A DNA stretch of 64,000 bases, taken from positions 8,513,501-8,577,500 of the forward strand of contig CM057146.1 in the NCBI GenBank assembly GCA_029964075.1, given 5' to 3'. The position numbers and the translations under genes are program-made. Shown in pieces: positions 45,684 through 58,471 of this stretch. The notes below the pieces were generated by a model. That model made no database searches. It was not told the DNA's origin and saw only the letters and a program-made list of their open reading frames with translations. Position 1 is the stretch's first letter; each line of letters begins with the position of its first letter. Source of the DNA: Patiria pectinifera. Lineage: Eukaryota; Echinodermata; Asteroidea; Valvatida; Asterinidae.

Positions 45684-46435
45684 ATAGTTTTCTCTCAAGT
45701 TCTGCTTTAATTTGCATTTCCCGCTCAGTTACAGTTAGTAATTTTAGTGGTAAATCAAGTTCCCCAAGGCATGCTTGGGAAAAATCTGCTGAGTGCTGTG
45801 TTATTTAACACCATCGCCACTTCTTGAACTAAGTGATGTTGTCCTGATGCACAATGTTATGTGGGAAATAACTGATTGAATTGAATTGAATTGAAAAAAA
45901 AAAAATAGACGGCACTGGGTGCCTTTTACTTTTGGTTCTACGCAACATAAATATCTGATCACCAGTTCATGTTCAACTAAACATGCTAAATCGAATAAGT
46001 TTTAAAATTTAAGAAGTGTCCAAGTTATTATTATTATTATTATTTATTCGGCCAAGATTTGATACAAACAAAAAACATTACAGAGAATCTGACAATGAAA
46101 CTTTACAGAACAAAACTAGTGGAACGGGTATAAAAAAGATAAAAACATGAACAAGACAAACCCAAATTAAGATGGCCAGGATTACTAAAGTGTACTTAAA
46201 CACTGTGACTCGGAAGCCTACTAATCCAATCTTAAAATGGGACACTGAAATCAATATGAAAAATCTCTGAACAGAAGAAAAATTAAAAACTGCACAAAAC
46301 CAAAATTAACCTAATTAATAAGGCCCAAAAGTTACTCATTGTGTAAACACTATTCTTTGACAGTTAATCCCTAAAATTCAGCCTCTACCGAATATAACAT
46401 CTGCCTTAAAACTTTTCCTGTACGAAAAACCGTAA

Positions 46436-47176
46436 ACTATGGAAGTGTAGATAGGACATGGTTAAAAATAAATCTAATTCGTACGTACGAATTACTAAAC
46501 CGTACGTACAACGAATTACTAAATCGTACGTACGAATTACTACTAATTGCGTGCATTGCTAAATGCGTGCGGTTACTAAACCGTGCGTGCACGGTACTAA
46601 ATCGCACGCACGAAATAATTAGTAAATGCGTGCGGTTTAGTAATTGCACGCACGATTTAGTAATTCACGCACGGTTTAGTAATTCCAGTGGCGTAGCCAG
46701 GAATTTTCCAGTGGGGGCCGCCGGGGGGCCGCCGGGGGGCCTGGAACATTTTAGGTGGGGGGCGTCATGTAGATCAATGATAATCTTTTTTAAAACTCAA
46801 ATCTCAGTGAGGGGCGACTTGGGGGGGCGACAAGGTTTCAGGGGGCTGTCGCAGTGGCGTGCCCAGCCTCCAGCCGCCCCTGAAAATTCCTGGCTACGCC
46901 ACTGCCCCCCCGCCCCCTCCCGTGGCTACGCCACTGAGTAATTCGCACGCACGGCTTAGTAATGCACGCACGAATTAGTATTTCGCACGCACGGTTTAGT
47001 AATTCGCACGCACGACCAGTAATTGCACGCACGGTTTAGTAATTCGTGCGTGCAGCAATCGCACGCATGAATTAGTACGTGCACGCACGGGTTTAGTAAT
47101 TCGTACGTACGGTTTAGTAATTCGTACGTACGAATTAGTTTTATTTTTAACCATGTCCTATCTACACTTCCATAGT
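46436..47176. mobile_element. Foldback element with 60-bp ends and a CGTACGTACG / ATTAGTAA lattice
   Basis: Terminal inverted repeats of about 65 bp (ACTATGGAAGTGTAGATAGG left, mirrored at 47155-47176) differ at a single site. Between them, short palindromes CGTACGTACG, CGCACGCACG or CGTGCGTGC alternate with (A)ATTACTAAA or TTTAGTAATT spacers about every 20 nt. A separate MITE (46686-46936) is inserted. It has no coding capacity. Confidence 0.9.
46686..46936. mobile_element. hAT-like MITE inserted in the foldback element
   Basis: Ends CAGTGGCGTAGCCAGGAA and GTGGCTACGCCACTG. An exact 8-bp target duplication AGTAATTC flanks it at 46678-46685 and 46937-46944, diagnostic of hAT-type integration. 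A second copy of the same terminus (TTCCTGGCTACGCCACTG) inside suggests an internal duplication. Confidence 0.88.
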
Positions 47177-50100
47177 AAACAACATGCTACATTCAGTCAC
47201 CAAGCTAGGCCTGCTGCTGTTTTTGCGAGCAGACGACAGCGTGCACATATCAAACCACTTCCGGGTTCACCAAATCAAGTGACCTTTTCACTGGTATCCG
47301 TCAGCTTATTAGTACCAGCTCAGGCCATATGAATGGTGCAACACTAGCATGGATGATGCATGCCATTGATGCATGGTGTACACATTTTAATGTGTTGACA
47401 AGCTGAGACAAGTCTTCGGCGCAAACGCGCAAAGAAATTGTTACGAACAGTTTTATGTACAAATACAGTTGAACACCTGATGTAATTGGTAAGTCAAAAG
47501 ATAAAAGTTTTGTTTTCTTGTGTTTTTCGGCTGATTGGTTTTGCTCGACATCGTTGAAATTGGTATAATCATGATGGACCTGAACGCCATCAACGCCGCG
47601 GCACCTGTACTGTAGGCTGAAGTGCACAGGCGAGATGCCGCGGGACGGCGTGCTGAATTAACTGAGGCGACTGTATGATAAGATAATTATTGTCTCGTAT
47701 TCGTAATGCTCGGAGAATTGTTTTATTTTTTTCACAGGGATTACTAAAGAGTAAAGTGAGTAACAGTAATTAAATGTACAGAATCCTGAGAATTGTGACT
47801 AATGTGAGTTAAGATCGTTTAAAAAAATTGTATTTTCTTATTCGAAATCGAATGATTTCAAAAAAGAGCTTCCTCACCATGACCATGCATGCCCTCAGGC
47901 ACAGACAGTCACAAGTTGTTGACCTTAGTCTCAGCTTGGGAAATCCCCAACCATATTACAACATTTCACCAATCAGAGGTGTTTTTTCCTGTGTGTAATT
48001 GTTACTGAAAGTTTGGGGTTTCTTTCAATATATTTGCAATAAATGAAAACAACTCGTGGGATTTGTCAGGGAGAGGCAGACTTTGGAAGGAATGTCAAAT
48101 CCTGGCGTAACTTGTTCATAACGACCTGACCAGTCAGAAACATTTTGTTAGAAAACATATAGAAAATCTACATGCTTTCCCATTCCTGATAAATGGACCT
48201 TAGAATTAGATTCTACTATTGAAAAACTGACATAAACAATTCAAGGAGTAATTGCAGAATACCCTGCCACTCAACGATCACCCCTTAAAATTCAATGGCT
48301 ACGCAGTCGAAGGAGCAAGAAAAAAAGTCTGAGTCCAAATGGTCCGTGGTCCAAAGTGGTTCCTTTAGAGTGGCTCCTTTAGAGTGGCTACACAGATATG
48401 GAGTGGGATTGAGTCGGGGAGGGGCGCAAGATTGCGCTATTTTCCCTTTTTAGAAAAACATCCACCAAGGGGATGAATCAGTACTTACTTCGTAAATGGG
48501 GAAGATGAAAATAAGTCTAAGTCCAAAGTAGGTCCCCCCGAGTGGCTACGCGGATACGGAGTAAAAAAATGTGATAAATATATAAATAAATAAGTGCACG
48601 CATATTGTGGGTAAGCAGTCAAGCGTGACTATCCATGAAGCTGGCTACAAGATGGAATAGATGAGTGGTTTGGTATTGTAGTAAACTTGGGTTTATGACC
48701 TACCCTTTTCCACGTATGGACTGGCCTGCAGTCCGGCGCATGCGCAATATATGCGACTCCCGATGCCCTCTGACCCTTCTTTCGTGCGTTTTACAGAGAC
48801 ATGAAAAGAAACCATGAAGTCGATTACTGAATAAACACGTATGCAAGAAAGTGTCAACAACTTGAGACTGGAAGTGTCTTTTTAGTCTGGTTTTAGTCAT
48901 GTAATTATTCCCGGTGATTTCTGGGAGTTACACGATCCCTTGACAACCCGTCGGAGGTGTCCAAGCCGAAGAAAGGGTGAGTTTCACCCCGGAAATTACT
49001 ACAGTATTCTGCAATTGTTCCAAAAAATGAAAGCACCCTCCCAAAAATTGAGACTCAAAAACTGTTTTAATTTTGTTCGGAACGCTTAAAAATCCTGCTT
49101 GGTTTCACTTGCTCTATGGTTTCACTTTGTTCAAATCTGAATACAAAAAAAATAAACACAATAGATTGGAATAACGTTTCATCGTTATTTTTTGGTTTAT
49201 ATTTAATATGGTCAGTGACTCACTTTCAAGAAGTAATTTAATTGTAAGGACCTTGAGTAAAAGGGCCAACAGAGTGACACAAACCCATGAACAAATTGTA
49301 GAGTCTGGTCGTAATCGTCTATAGACTACCTGAGTACTGTGGGCATTTAATTATCATTTCCCTGATGACTTTGGTTTGAACTTTGCCGCTGCACGGACTG
49401 ACAATTAAATTGCAAGGATCTGCAGATTATCCTACATCCTCTAGTGCCAGCACGGCGCATAACTCTTGCGTTGGATGGCCTGTGAGAAGAAATAGGATAT
49501 TGCATTCTTTGAACAACAGGATGTGATCTATCAGGTAGCTGGCTGTTAGTGGAAATATCACAACAACACAGTCTTGTGATTATTGTCTTTTGCGCAACAC
49601 CTGTTGTATGTTAAGTGATCCATTTCGATTCATGGTCTAAAGAGGCGAGATTTTTTCCCTTGGTTTCAAAACACAACAATCAAATTGTTGTCCTCAAAAG
49701 AGGGTTTGTTTAACATCTGTCTAAGTTTATTTGGTGTTTTTTTACCATATGGGTCACATTATTTTTATTTTCTGTGACAATCCTGTTTGTCCAAGGTCAA
49801 TACTTTCAATATTTTTTTTTAAATTATAATAAAAATAGAAATCCTTTCCTTATATTATAAGGTTGTAACAGATTGAAGACCAGATGTGGACAAACCCAAC
49901 TTTGATGCACAAATTGTATTTTACCTCCAGTAATGTACAAAGCACATTTGGAGAATATTGCAAAAATGTTGTTAACTTCATCATAATTGCATTCTACAGA
50001 ATTCAAAGTAAAATTTGCAAACTTGTGTGGTTTTTCAACACTTCATTGGAACTTTTTTGGAAAATGTGCAGCTGAGGAAGGATGCCAGATAACATCCATG

Positions 50101-50398
50101 TGCCATCACTCAGTTTTTGGTTTTTTTTAATCAGTGTTATGTGTTCCTTTATTTCCAATTTAAAGTACCGGTACCAGGGTATTTTCTGAATATGAGGAAT
50201 TTATCTCCAGGTTCAATATGTCCTACTCTGGGATCATTAGGGCAATGTAGTTTCAAATAACTTTATCATTTGCTATTTACTTGGACTTGATCAAATATTA
50301 AATTTTTAAATGCACTGATCAGGTTAAACAAACGCCAGCCTGACCGCTGATCTGGATTTGTGTGCACCTGCGCATATCAAAGAGCTTGTTAAAATTAT
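47177..50398. other. No gene recognised
   Basis: AT-rich intergenic DNA 5' of MPG. Scattered short frames on both strands look like chance. No splice-bounded coding block was found by reading. Confidence 0.35.
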
Positions 50399-50922
50399 AT
50401 AAGGAACAAGTAGAAGAAATTTAATTTTCAGAAATGAACTATTTGAGGGGTTAGTATAATAGATCAAATTATTGTTAAACTGACATGTTTGAAGTTTTGT
50501 GTTCGAAAATGCTGGAAAACCAAGAAAAACAAAAAATGTTCAAGTAGTCTGGTTCCCTGACTCCACTGAAGATGAAATGGATCAATTTATAGATGCCAGA
50601 AAATTGTACGGTAAGGGAACCAATGTAGCTGGCCTGCACCCATTCATGAACATGTAGCCACTAGCAAACAAAATTTGGACTGAAAAAATGGTAAATTTGG
50701 AGCAGTAGGTGAAAAATAGTTAGGTTTTTCCAACGGTGGTCGGCCGACCACCGTTGGAAATTTTTACAAAAATACCATTTTCTTGAAAGTGACTTCACAC
50801 CAGGTGCCATAATTTTACAGGATGCTTAAGACTGTCAATTACCAACATCCTATTTAGGTATTTCGTAAAAACTGGGTAGTTTTATTTTTCGATGTTTGCA
50901 AATGTTGTATATTCCCTTTAAG
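50399..50922 (+). mobile_element. Family A hairpin MITE
   Basis: Ends with TATATTCCCTTTAA. The internal palindrome CCAACGGTGG-TCGGCCGA-CCACCGTTGG at 50730-50757 is perfect. The left end is diverged. 50923-51787 after it is unremarkable. Confidence 0.8.
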
Positions 50923-51787
50923 GAAGCTCTCAAACAGTGAAACTGGTTTTCCTCAAAGGCACGGCATTCGACAAACAATAATAACAGCACAACTCATACG
51001 ATTAAGATAATATCATGGACATCATCATCATCAACTCAAGGTCGCTCACATTTATTTAAATGTACGAATGGAAAAAATGCTATTCAACATTATGTATTAT
51101 ATTCGGTTGATGATCCAAAAATTCAAAACAGCCCTAACTCCTTTTAGTGTGCAACTACAGCAAAGGATTGGCCTAATAGTACAGTATTTGATATCCCTGT
51201 ACTTTAGTGAAGCACGAAATGGACAGGTTGATAATTGAGTCAGATTGCCGTAGCCTGAAGACGACGCCACGGATGAAATTAAGGGGAATATTCAATCTAT
51301 ATCCAAGGTCAAGGGCTGAGAACAGCCGGCATTCCTGGCTCAGAACTGCTGATTAGATTCACACCATATGGCGATATCTGATGAAATATTCAATACTTGA
51401 GAAGAGAGACTCACCTGGATTAGTGCCTGGAAATCCAGTCACTGCCTGGAATATATGCCAAGTGGTCAGTAATATGTGTACATTTTGTTGTTCTGTGTGT
51501 ATTTACACTAGTCCTTGTATCACCCTCAACGGCCCTGCCTGTTACTCCCTGCATAGAGCTAGCTAGGACCCATGTAATGCCCCACAGCCACTCAAATACT
51601 CTATGGTTTTATCGATTCTTTGGTGAATAAATACAATGTAATACAATGTAGTAAAGATGTAATGGGGTATATTCTTCTTGAATGTGGCTTGAAGGAAGGT
51701 TAAATAAAAAGGGTTGAAAGTTGGTGGAAATCAATATTTGTGTGATGCTAACAATGTACAGATTTTCTTGTACATTGTGTATAATGG

Positions 51788-52025
51788 TTTATAATTCTAA
51801 CCTTCCCAACTCCATCAAAATCAATCCCATCAATTTGGGGGGATTTTGTCCAACAAGCCATGTGTGTACACCAAGTCCATCAAAATCCACCTATAGCAGT
51901 GATGGATTGTATGTGGTGGATTTTGGCAGACTTGGTCCTGAAGCATTAAGAGAAGTAGGGTCAGTGATGGATTTTGGCGGACTTGGTACTGCTCATAGTA
52001 ATTTAACTCAGTAGGGAGTTAAGGT
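51788..52025. mobile_element. MITE-like element with CTAACC ends and CAAAATCCA repeats
   Basis: CTAACCTTCCCAACTCCATC at the left is complementary to the right-end AGTTAAGGTTA. Inside are repeated CCATCAAAATC and GATGGATTTTGGCGG units. Same plan as the element at 17165. Confidence 0.55.
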
Positions 52026-52196
52026 TAAAGTGATGATACCATTGCAGAAATAATGAGAATTTTGATGTGTGTAGTCTTTGTTGATTGCTGATATCAGTGT
52101 TATTTATATAGAAGACATGACAGGTTTGGAAAATGATCTAAATTTATTTTTATTTTTTTTATATTTTTAGTAAATTAATTTATTTAAAAATGTACA

Positions 52197-52267
52197 GCTG
52201 ATTAGCTCAGTTGGTAGAGCACCGATACGGTGTTCCGGAGGTCACAGGTTCAAACCCCGCTTCAGTC
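52197..52267 (+). repeat. tRNA-like sequence (pseudo-tRNA or SINE head)
   Basis: TAGCTCAGTTGGTAGAGC is a near-perfect A-box and D-arm, and GGTTCAAACCCC is a B-box and T-loop. The anticodon stem has mismatches, the position before the anticodon is not T, and the acceptor stem pairs only partly. A decayed tRNA or SINE head is therefore more likely than a working tRNA. Confidence 0.5.
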
Positions 52268-52311
52268 AATTTCTTTGTTCAACTTAATAATTTTGCAGGA
52301 AATTTGGAAGA

Positions 52312-52803
52312 TTTAAAGGTAATTTACGCAACATTTGCTTTTCGTAGTAATTTTCAGAAATGGATGGATTTGTTACACTTACCCGTTTAAAGTTTTGTGG
52401 TCATAGATGCTGGAAAAACCAAGAAAAAAATGCTGTTCTTCTAGTCTGATTCCCTGACCCTACTTCAGACAAAACAGCAATTTATAGACGCCAGGGAATT
52501 GTCAGGTCAGGGAGCCAGACTAGCTGGCTTCACGGATATGTGTAACCAATTACAAACAAAATATGGACTAACTAAATTTTGTAAATTGGGGGCAGTATTT
52601 GAAAAAAAACCCAGTTTTTTCCAGCGATGGTCGGCCGACCATTGTTGGAAATATGTACACAAATTCCACGGTTCTTGAAAATGACAGGATGCTTGAGACT
52701 ATTATTCACTTACACTCAAGTAAGGTATTTCATAATAATTTGGTATATTATTATTATTTTTGTTGATACATGTATGTTTGCAAATGTTGTATAAAGGTTT
52801 AAT
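52312..52803 (+). mobile_element. Family A hairpin MITE, diverged
   Basis: AATTTTCAGAAATGGATGG near the left end, the CTGATTCCCTGAC / GTCAGGGAGCCAG pair, and the palindrome at 52621-52648 in which several pairs have become G-T wobbles. The right terminus is eroded. Confidence 0.75.
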
Positions 52804-53160
52804 ATTTCCAATGCAAACTAGACATCCTATTATTTTTTTTAGGTATTTTTTTATGACAGCTTAAACATTTGAAAACTTTCTTCTATGGCAGGGAAAACAA
52901 ATCCCTTTAAATTTGCACCAGGGGAGACAAGTCCCTTTAAAACCCCCTAAGAGTTCATTTGGAGTACAGTACCACATACTACAAAGTACTACAAAAATTA
53001 TGTATGCAGGTACCCAAATACTAGAAAATACTATGAGTGCTGTGCTCACTTATACGCTGAAGTACTGCATACTACAGTTTACTACTAGTAGTATTTTGTA
53101 GCGTTAGGTGCGGGTAGGGTTAAGCATGCGGGACAAGTCCCTTTAAGCATGCGGCACAGA

Positions 53161-53451
53161 GTGTGTTAATAGCAGTGAATCACTGGCCGCCTGAATGCAA
53201 CGTGCTGATAAGGGGAAGCGATGCAAGTTGTTGTCAGTTGTCCTGTCGTCCTGGAAGTGCCGACGTTCAATTGCGGAATCATAGGTGGACCCGTTCCTAC
53301 ACTTTGACCTTACTCGGGTTACAGAGCTGCCCGGCCTAGAGCCAGATACGTCAGTACTTTGCCTTGTTTAGAACATACTCATGTACATGTATGTTGGACA
53401 CTTCAGAATTTCATCTGATGAAATAATACCTGTAGATTAGTCATCCAGTGG
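53161..53451 (+). other. Possible 5' untranslated exon of the downstream gene
   Basis: A less repetitive, GC-richer block that ends in a strong donor (GTAAGT at 53452). No coding frame. The idea that it belongs to the transcript starting translation at 62983 rests on position and one splice signal only. Confidence 0.2.
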
Positions 53452-53717
53452 GTAAGTTTATAATTTCATTGTGTATAAATCACTTGTACGGTACATATAC
53501 TTTTTGCTGAATTTACATAAATGCACTTGGCACCAGTAAATTACTTTTCTGAAAGGATTTTGTGTGCAAGGATTGCCACACAGACAACATTCATGTACCA
53601 TGATGTACATAGTACGTACATACTACACGGTGTATAAAGTTTAACATTTCCTGTGTCTTATGAAAGTTATGTTTTTCTTCCTCTTAATGTCAGGACTAAA
53701 ACTTTGTTTCATTTTCG

Positions 53718-54244
53718 GGTAACATACAACCTTTGCAAATATCAGATACCAGAACTACCAAATCATTATGACATACGGTACCTAGCTTACTTGTTTGTAA
53801 GTGAATAGGCTTAATGGTCTCAAGCATCCTGTGAAATCATGGGGCCTGATGTGCTGGCATTCTAAAGGAACGACCAAAAAACTGACTTTTTTTCAAATAC
53901 TGCCCCAATTTACCAAATTTAGTTAGTTCACATTTTGCTTGCAATCAGTTTCACATCCGTGAACGGATGCAAGCCAGCTAGTCTGGTTCCCTGAACTGAA
54001 TTTCCGGACGTCTATAAATTGCTCCGTTTTGTTGTAAGTAGGGTCGGGGAACCAGACCCTACCAGAAGAACAGCATTTTTTTCTTGGTTTTTCCAGCATC
54101 TATGAACACAAAACTTGAAACAGGTCAGTGTAACCATGGTGTAACAACATTTGCTTTAAAATAACGGGTACTAGCCCCCACATCCATCCATTTCTGAAAA
54201 TTACGACAAAAGCAAATGTTGTATACATATATTATTGCCTTTAA
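53718..54244 (-). mobile_element. Family A hairpin MITE
   Basis: Minus-oriented, with CTGGTTCCCTGA ... GGGGAACCAGAC pair, TCCATCCATTTCTGAAAAT and CAAAAGCAAATGTTG at the right end. The central palindrome is missing. 54245-54991 holds no gene. Confidence 0.75.
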
Positions 54245-54991
54245 GTTTCACATTTCCTGTGTCTCGTAATTTTTTCTTCCTCGTAATGTCAAGACTAAAC
54301 TTTGTTTTATTTGAATTTAATATTCACAAAAATACTTACAATGTAGTACACATTTCTGAGGACTCTTATCAAAACTGTCAATTTCGTTTTTACAAAGTTT
54401 TCAATAGATATTTGTCTGTATGTTCACAGGCAGTGTATAATTACACAAAGTGTGAAGCTGCAGAGTGAAATTACAGTAAAATCAGAAATATGCTACAATG
54501 TACAAGGACGTACATGTACCATGTAATATTGTTCAGTACAAAACGTAAGTACATGTATTCTAAAGTGCATGTGACAGTTCAAAGTTGATTGTGCTTGGCC
54601 ATTTTTTTTGTCCAAGCAGTTTTTGTGCCTAATTTGTTCACCCTTTCAAGTTGGTACCATGTGGAGATAGGGTTACGTGTACAGAAACTTGTTTACTTTT
54701 TCAGGCCTGTGGAATTTTTTTGTTCCATTTGCAGTGATGACTCATTATCTATTCCATTCATTAGAACACGCACCTGTACAATTGTTGCCATAAAAGGTAC
54801 ACAATCTTACGCCTGTGAACTTTAATGTTTATTTTTTGCGGATTTGTTTATTTGCGGTGACTACATTTTGTTTGGGTGTGGAAGGTTTGAAGAGCAAATT
54901 TAGTAAATTTGAAATTTGAATTAGGAATTTTTTGTGTGTAGGTATTGAAAGCATTGAATGCCTTTTCAGAATTGAATAAATTTTTGTGTGC

Positions 54992-55280
54992 TTATGGGCT
55001 CCGTGCACAAGTACCCCTTCAATGGCCAGAAAAGGAGAGTTGGGGGAGACCTAGACTGGTTCCCAGACTATCCACTGTGTATTTCGAATGATCCCAAGTT
55101 ATTGTGGACAGGGATTAGTCTGGGAGACCATCGCAAGTTAAATTTGAACGTATTCCTGCGCCGACGACGCCTGACGCTCACTCGAAGAGGCTGTGGCTAG
55201 ATTTGGCACATTCAGGTGCCCACGGAGCTCTCAAAAGTGGTAAAAAAGCACCCTCTTTTGTTGGCGGATGGAGCCCATAA
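54992..55280 (+). mobile_element. Family B element, intact 289-bp copy
   Basis: Ends TTATGGGCTCCGTGC and GGATGGAGCCCATAA. The interior includes GAGAGTTGGGGGAGACCTAG and a GCTCTCAAAAGTGG block near the right end. Its uninterrupted body shows the pre-insertion sequence of the copies at 57177 and 62066. Confidence 0.85.
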
Positions 55281-55821
55281 CTGCTTTGTAGTGATTACAA
55301 TGTACATGTATATATCCCACAAAATTGAGGATTTTTTATTTGTTTTGTTTGGTTTTTGCATTCTTTACTTTTTTAAAAATGTGCAAATTATATAACAAGT
55401 TGTTTTTGAACTGAATGAGTACTGGTTAAGCTCAATATTAGATGTACATGTAGATATATGTATACATAAAGTGCGTACATAAACGTACATCAAGAAGTTA
55501 CATGTACCATAAAATCCAGTCTGTATAATCTAAAACTATAGTCTTGAAACTAGTTCAAGAAGTTATTTTTACTTAAGACTGTGAGATCAGAAGGAAATGT
55601 CTCATGACCCGTACCCGTACTGCGTCATCTTCAGTGATCCCCTGTGGGTATTAACGTCTGTACTGTGGGGGGGGGGGGGGGAAGGTTACCTTGGTGTGGT
55701 TGGAACAGTAATTGTGATTAACCTTCTTGTACGTGTACGTTGTTGGTTTGCAATCTAGTAAGCTTTGAGTGAGTCATTTGACATATTACTCGCAATTTGT
55801 CTGTAAATGGCAGTCCGCAAA
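55281..55821. other. No gene; TACATGTA-rich DNA
   Basis: Short ACATGTAC and GTACATGT words recur, and a G run lies at about 55668-55681. Nothing coding. Confidence 0.35.
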
Positions 55822-56296
55822 TTTAAAGGGAATCATTTGCTTTTGCTGTAATTTTCAGAAATGGATGGAATTGGGGGATTGGAAATATACAGCAAATATA
55901 GTTACACTGACTTTTTTGAGGTTTTGGGTTCGAAAATGCTATAAAAACCAAGAAAAACAATCATTTTCCTGTAGTCTGGTTCCCTGACTCCATATAAGAA
56001 GAAACAGAGCAGTTTACATACATTGGGGAATTGTAAGGTCAGGGAACCAGTCTAGCTGGCTCGTACCCGTTCATAGGTTTGTAATCGATTGCAAACAAGT
56101 GTGATGGTCAATTGGGGCCAGTATTTGAAAAAAAAGCTAGTTGTTTCCAACGCTGATCGGAAATTGATACAAAAATACCACTTTTCTTGAAAATGACAGT
56201 ATACCAGGTGCATTCACTAACAGTCCAGCAAGGTATTTCAAAATGATTTGGAAGTTTTATTTTTTGATGTTTGCAAATGTTGTATTTTCCCTTTAA
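55822..56296 (+). mobile_element. Family A hairpin MITE with deleted palindrome
   Basis: Full ends (TTTAAAGGGAATCATTTGC to GTATTTTCCCTTTAA). At about 56147 the palindrome is cut to its left arm (CCAACGCTGATCGG then AAATTG), a deletion of the right arm. A family A copy in the other orientation starts 6 bp later. Confidence 0.85.
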
Positions 56297-56302
56297 ATAC
56301 AC

Positions 56303-56839
56303 TATAAAGGGAACATACAACATTTGCAAACATCAACAAATAAAACTACCAAGTTTTTACGAAATACCTTACTACATGTAGGATGTTGGTTAATGACAGT
56401 CTAAAGCATCCTGTAAAATTATGGCACCTGGTGTGAAGTCATTTTCAAGAAAATGGTATTTTTGTATAAATTTCCAACGGTGGTCGGCCGACCACCGTTG
56501 GGAAAAAACTAACTATTTTTCAACTACTGTTCCAAATTTACCTTTTTTTTTCAGTCAAAACATTGGTTACATGTTCATGAACGGGTGAAAGCCAGCTAGA
56601 CTGGTTCCCTTACCTTACAACTTTCCGGCATCTGTAAATTGATCCATTTCATCTTTAGTGGAGTCAGGGAACCAGACTACATGTACTTGAACATTTTCTT
56701 TTTTCTTGACTTTTCCAGCATTTTCGAACACAAAACTTCAAAAATGTCAGTGTAACAATCTTTGATTTATTATACAAACCCCTCAAATATTTCATTTTTG
56801 AAAATTGCAGCAAAAGCCAATGATGTACATTCCCTTTAA
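56303..56839 (-). mobile_element. Family A hairpin MITE
   Basis: Tail-to-tail with the preceding copy. Palindrome CCAACGGTGG-TCGGCCGA-CCACCGTTGG at 56474-56501 is perfect. It ends TACATTCCCTTTAA. Confidence 0.85.
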
Positions 56840-56933
56840 GATTTGCCACATATGTTGTGATGATAACTTTTCCAGCAGATAAAAAAAGTTTGGTCAATGA
56901 CAAAAAAAAAATTTATGGTTTGTTGACCAATCC

Positions 56934-57075
56934 GGGCATGTGATGACTGTTCACTCACGAGGCCCCCTTCAATGGAGAAACCATTGTGCACGCTGTTGCA
57001 CATTGTTCTGAACAATAGCTAGCACAATGCTTTGGCCATTGAAGGGGGCCTTCATGACAGAATTGATAGCGTGCC
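56934..57075. mobile_element. Family C MITE, copy 3
   Basis: AGGCCCCCTTCAATGG / CCATTGAAGGGGGCCT inner pair and TAGCGTGCC right end, as at 4090 and 43683. Confidence 0.75.
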
Positions 57076-57176
57076 CCGATCAGTCTATAGCACAGAGTGA
57101 GATTTTCAAATTGAATCAATTGGACTCGCATTGACATCTTCAATGGCAGTTCGTATAAAAGGTACCGTATATGACC

Positions 57177-57753
57177 ATATGGCTCCGTGCCCCTACACAA
57201 GAGGGCGCTGTTTTAGCACTTTTGGTATGCTTGTACTGTACTGGTTCGCGCGCAAAGTAGTCACGACTTATTTATCCTGAATGTACATGTACCAAAACTA
57301 AGCCATTGAGTCTTCGCGTGAGCCTCAGGCGTTGTCGGTGTGCGAAAACGTTCAAATCTAACTTGCGATGGTGTTCCAGACTAATCCCCACCCCCAATAA
57401 CTTTGGATCATCCCATCCAGCTGTTGTGGATGGGATGCCAGTGGGATGCTGTCGCTCCGTGGGCCGTCCATAGATGCGCTGGGTGGACAACATCCGTGAA
57501 TGGTCTGGGTGTGACACCAACGAACTGAAAGCAGCAGCACTGGAAAGACGGGCTGTGGTGGGAGCGGCGCCAGTGATCCCAACTGTGTATAATTTGAGGA
57601 GGAGACCACGGGCAAATGCTTATGTCTAACGAATGAATGAATTTGAAATACACATGAGATGGACCGGGAACCAGTCTAGGTCTCCCCCAACTCTCCTTTT
57701 CTGGCCGTTGAAGGATGTACTGGTACTTACTGGTACATGCATGGAACCCATAC
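57177..57753 (-). mobile_element. Family B element split by a retrotransposon fragment
   Basis: Minus orientation relative to 54992. AACTTGCGATGG and AATAACTTTGGATCAT are on one side of the insert; TTTGAAATACACATGAG and GAACCAGTCTAGGTCTCC are on the other. The two halves abut in the intact copy. Confidence 0.8.
57416..57645 (+). pseudogene. 5'-truncated non-LTR retrotransposon 3' end
   Basis: 57477-57629 reads RWVDNIREWSGCDTNELKAA and onward to a stop, resembling the C-terminal tail of reverse transcriptase ORF2 proteins of the RTE/CR1-like type. The (GAAT)n tail after the stop fits a target-primed insertion. Only about 50 codons remain; the exact family is not certain. Confidence 0.5.
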
Positions 57754-58471
57754 ATGTAGTGTCAAGAAACATGTCAGGGTATGTACATGTACCATGCACA
57801 ATGTGTCCCTGGGAAATACATGTATTTATAGCAGTACATGTAAGTTCAACCTCATTGAATCACAACGTGTGAGGCCTGATCTAAATTTAGCCCAGCATGG
57901 GCAGATGGGAGGAGTATTACTCATGGCACTTGTCCTTCCTTCATCTTCTCTATTTTGGGAAAGTTTTGAAGCTGAGTAGGAGTGTATGTACTGTGTACAT
58001 GTACATAGCCAGGAAAAGGTTGTCAGGTAACATTTTCCAGAAAACGTTTGTCTGTGACCCAAACAGGATGTTCCTTGCAGCATGCTTGCAGTCATCCATT
58101 GCATGATATGTTTGGAAAATTGCCCAGGATGCTACAAATGTATGTTCTGGATACAGTAGGTGCAAATGTACAGGGTGTCTCAAAAATGTGGCAGTCAAAC
58201 TATATTATTTTTTTCTGAGGAAACTAAATTGTTTTTGTTTCGTTTTTTTTTCCTTTGAAATTACCACGAGATGATAGAGTCTTTCTGTACCCTTGACAGT
58301 ATTTTCGTTCTGTGAGATTTGGGCCTTTTGTTTAAAAGTTATGGCAAACCTTGTAAAGACTGTCAAAACCTGTGTGGCCACTTTATTTCTTCACCGTCTT
58401 GGTACATGTACATGTACAGTATGTGAATGCGTAGATGCCAAGTGGCCCAACTTGGAATTCAAGTCATTTCA
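57754..58471. other. No gene recognised
   Basis: TACATGTA-rich intergenic DNA. A single CAGGGTGTCTCAAAAATG mariner-like end lies near 58168 without a partner. Confidence 0.35.

Noticed and set aside
52197-52267. Functional tRNA gene
   Set aside because: A- and B-boxes are good, but the anticodon and acceptor stems have several mismatches and the base before the anticodon is wrong.
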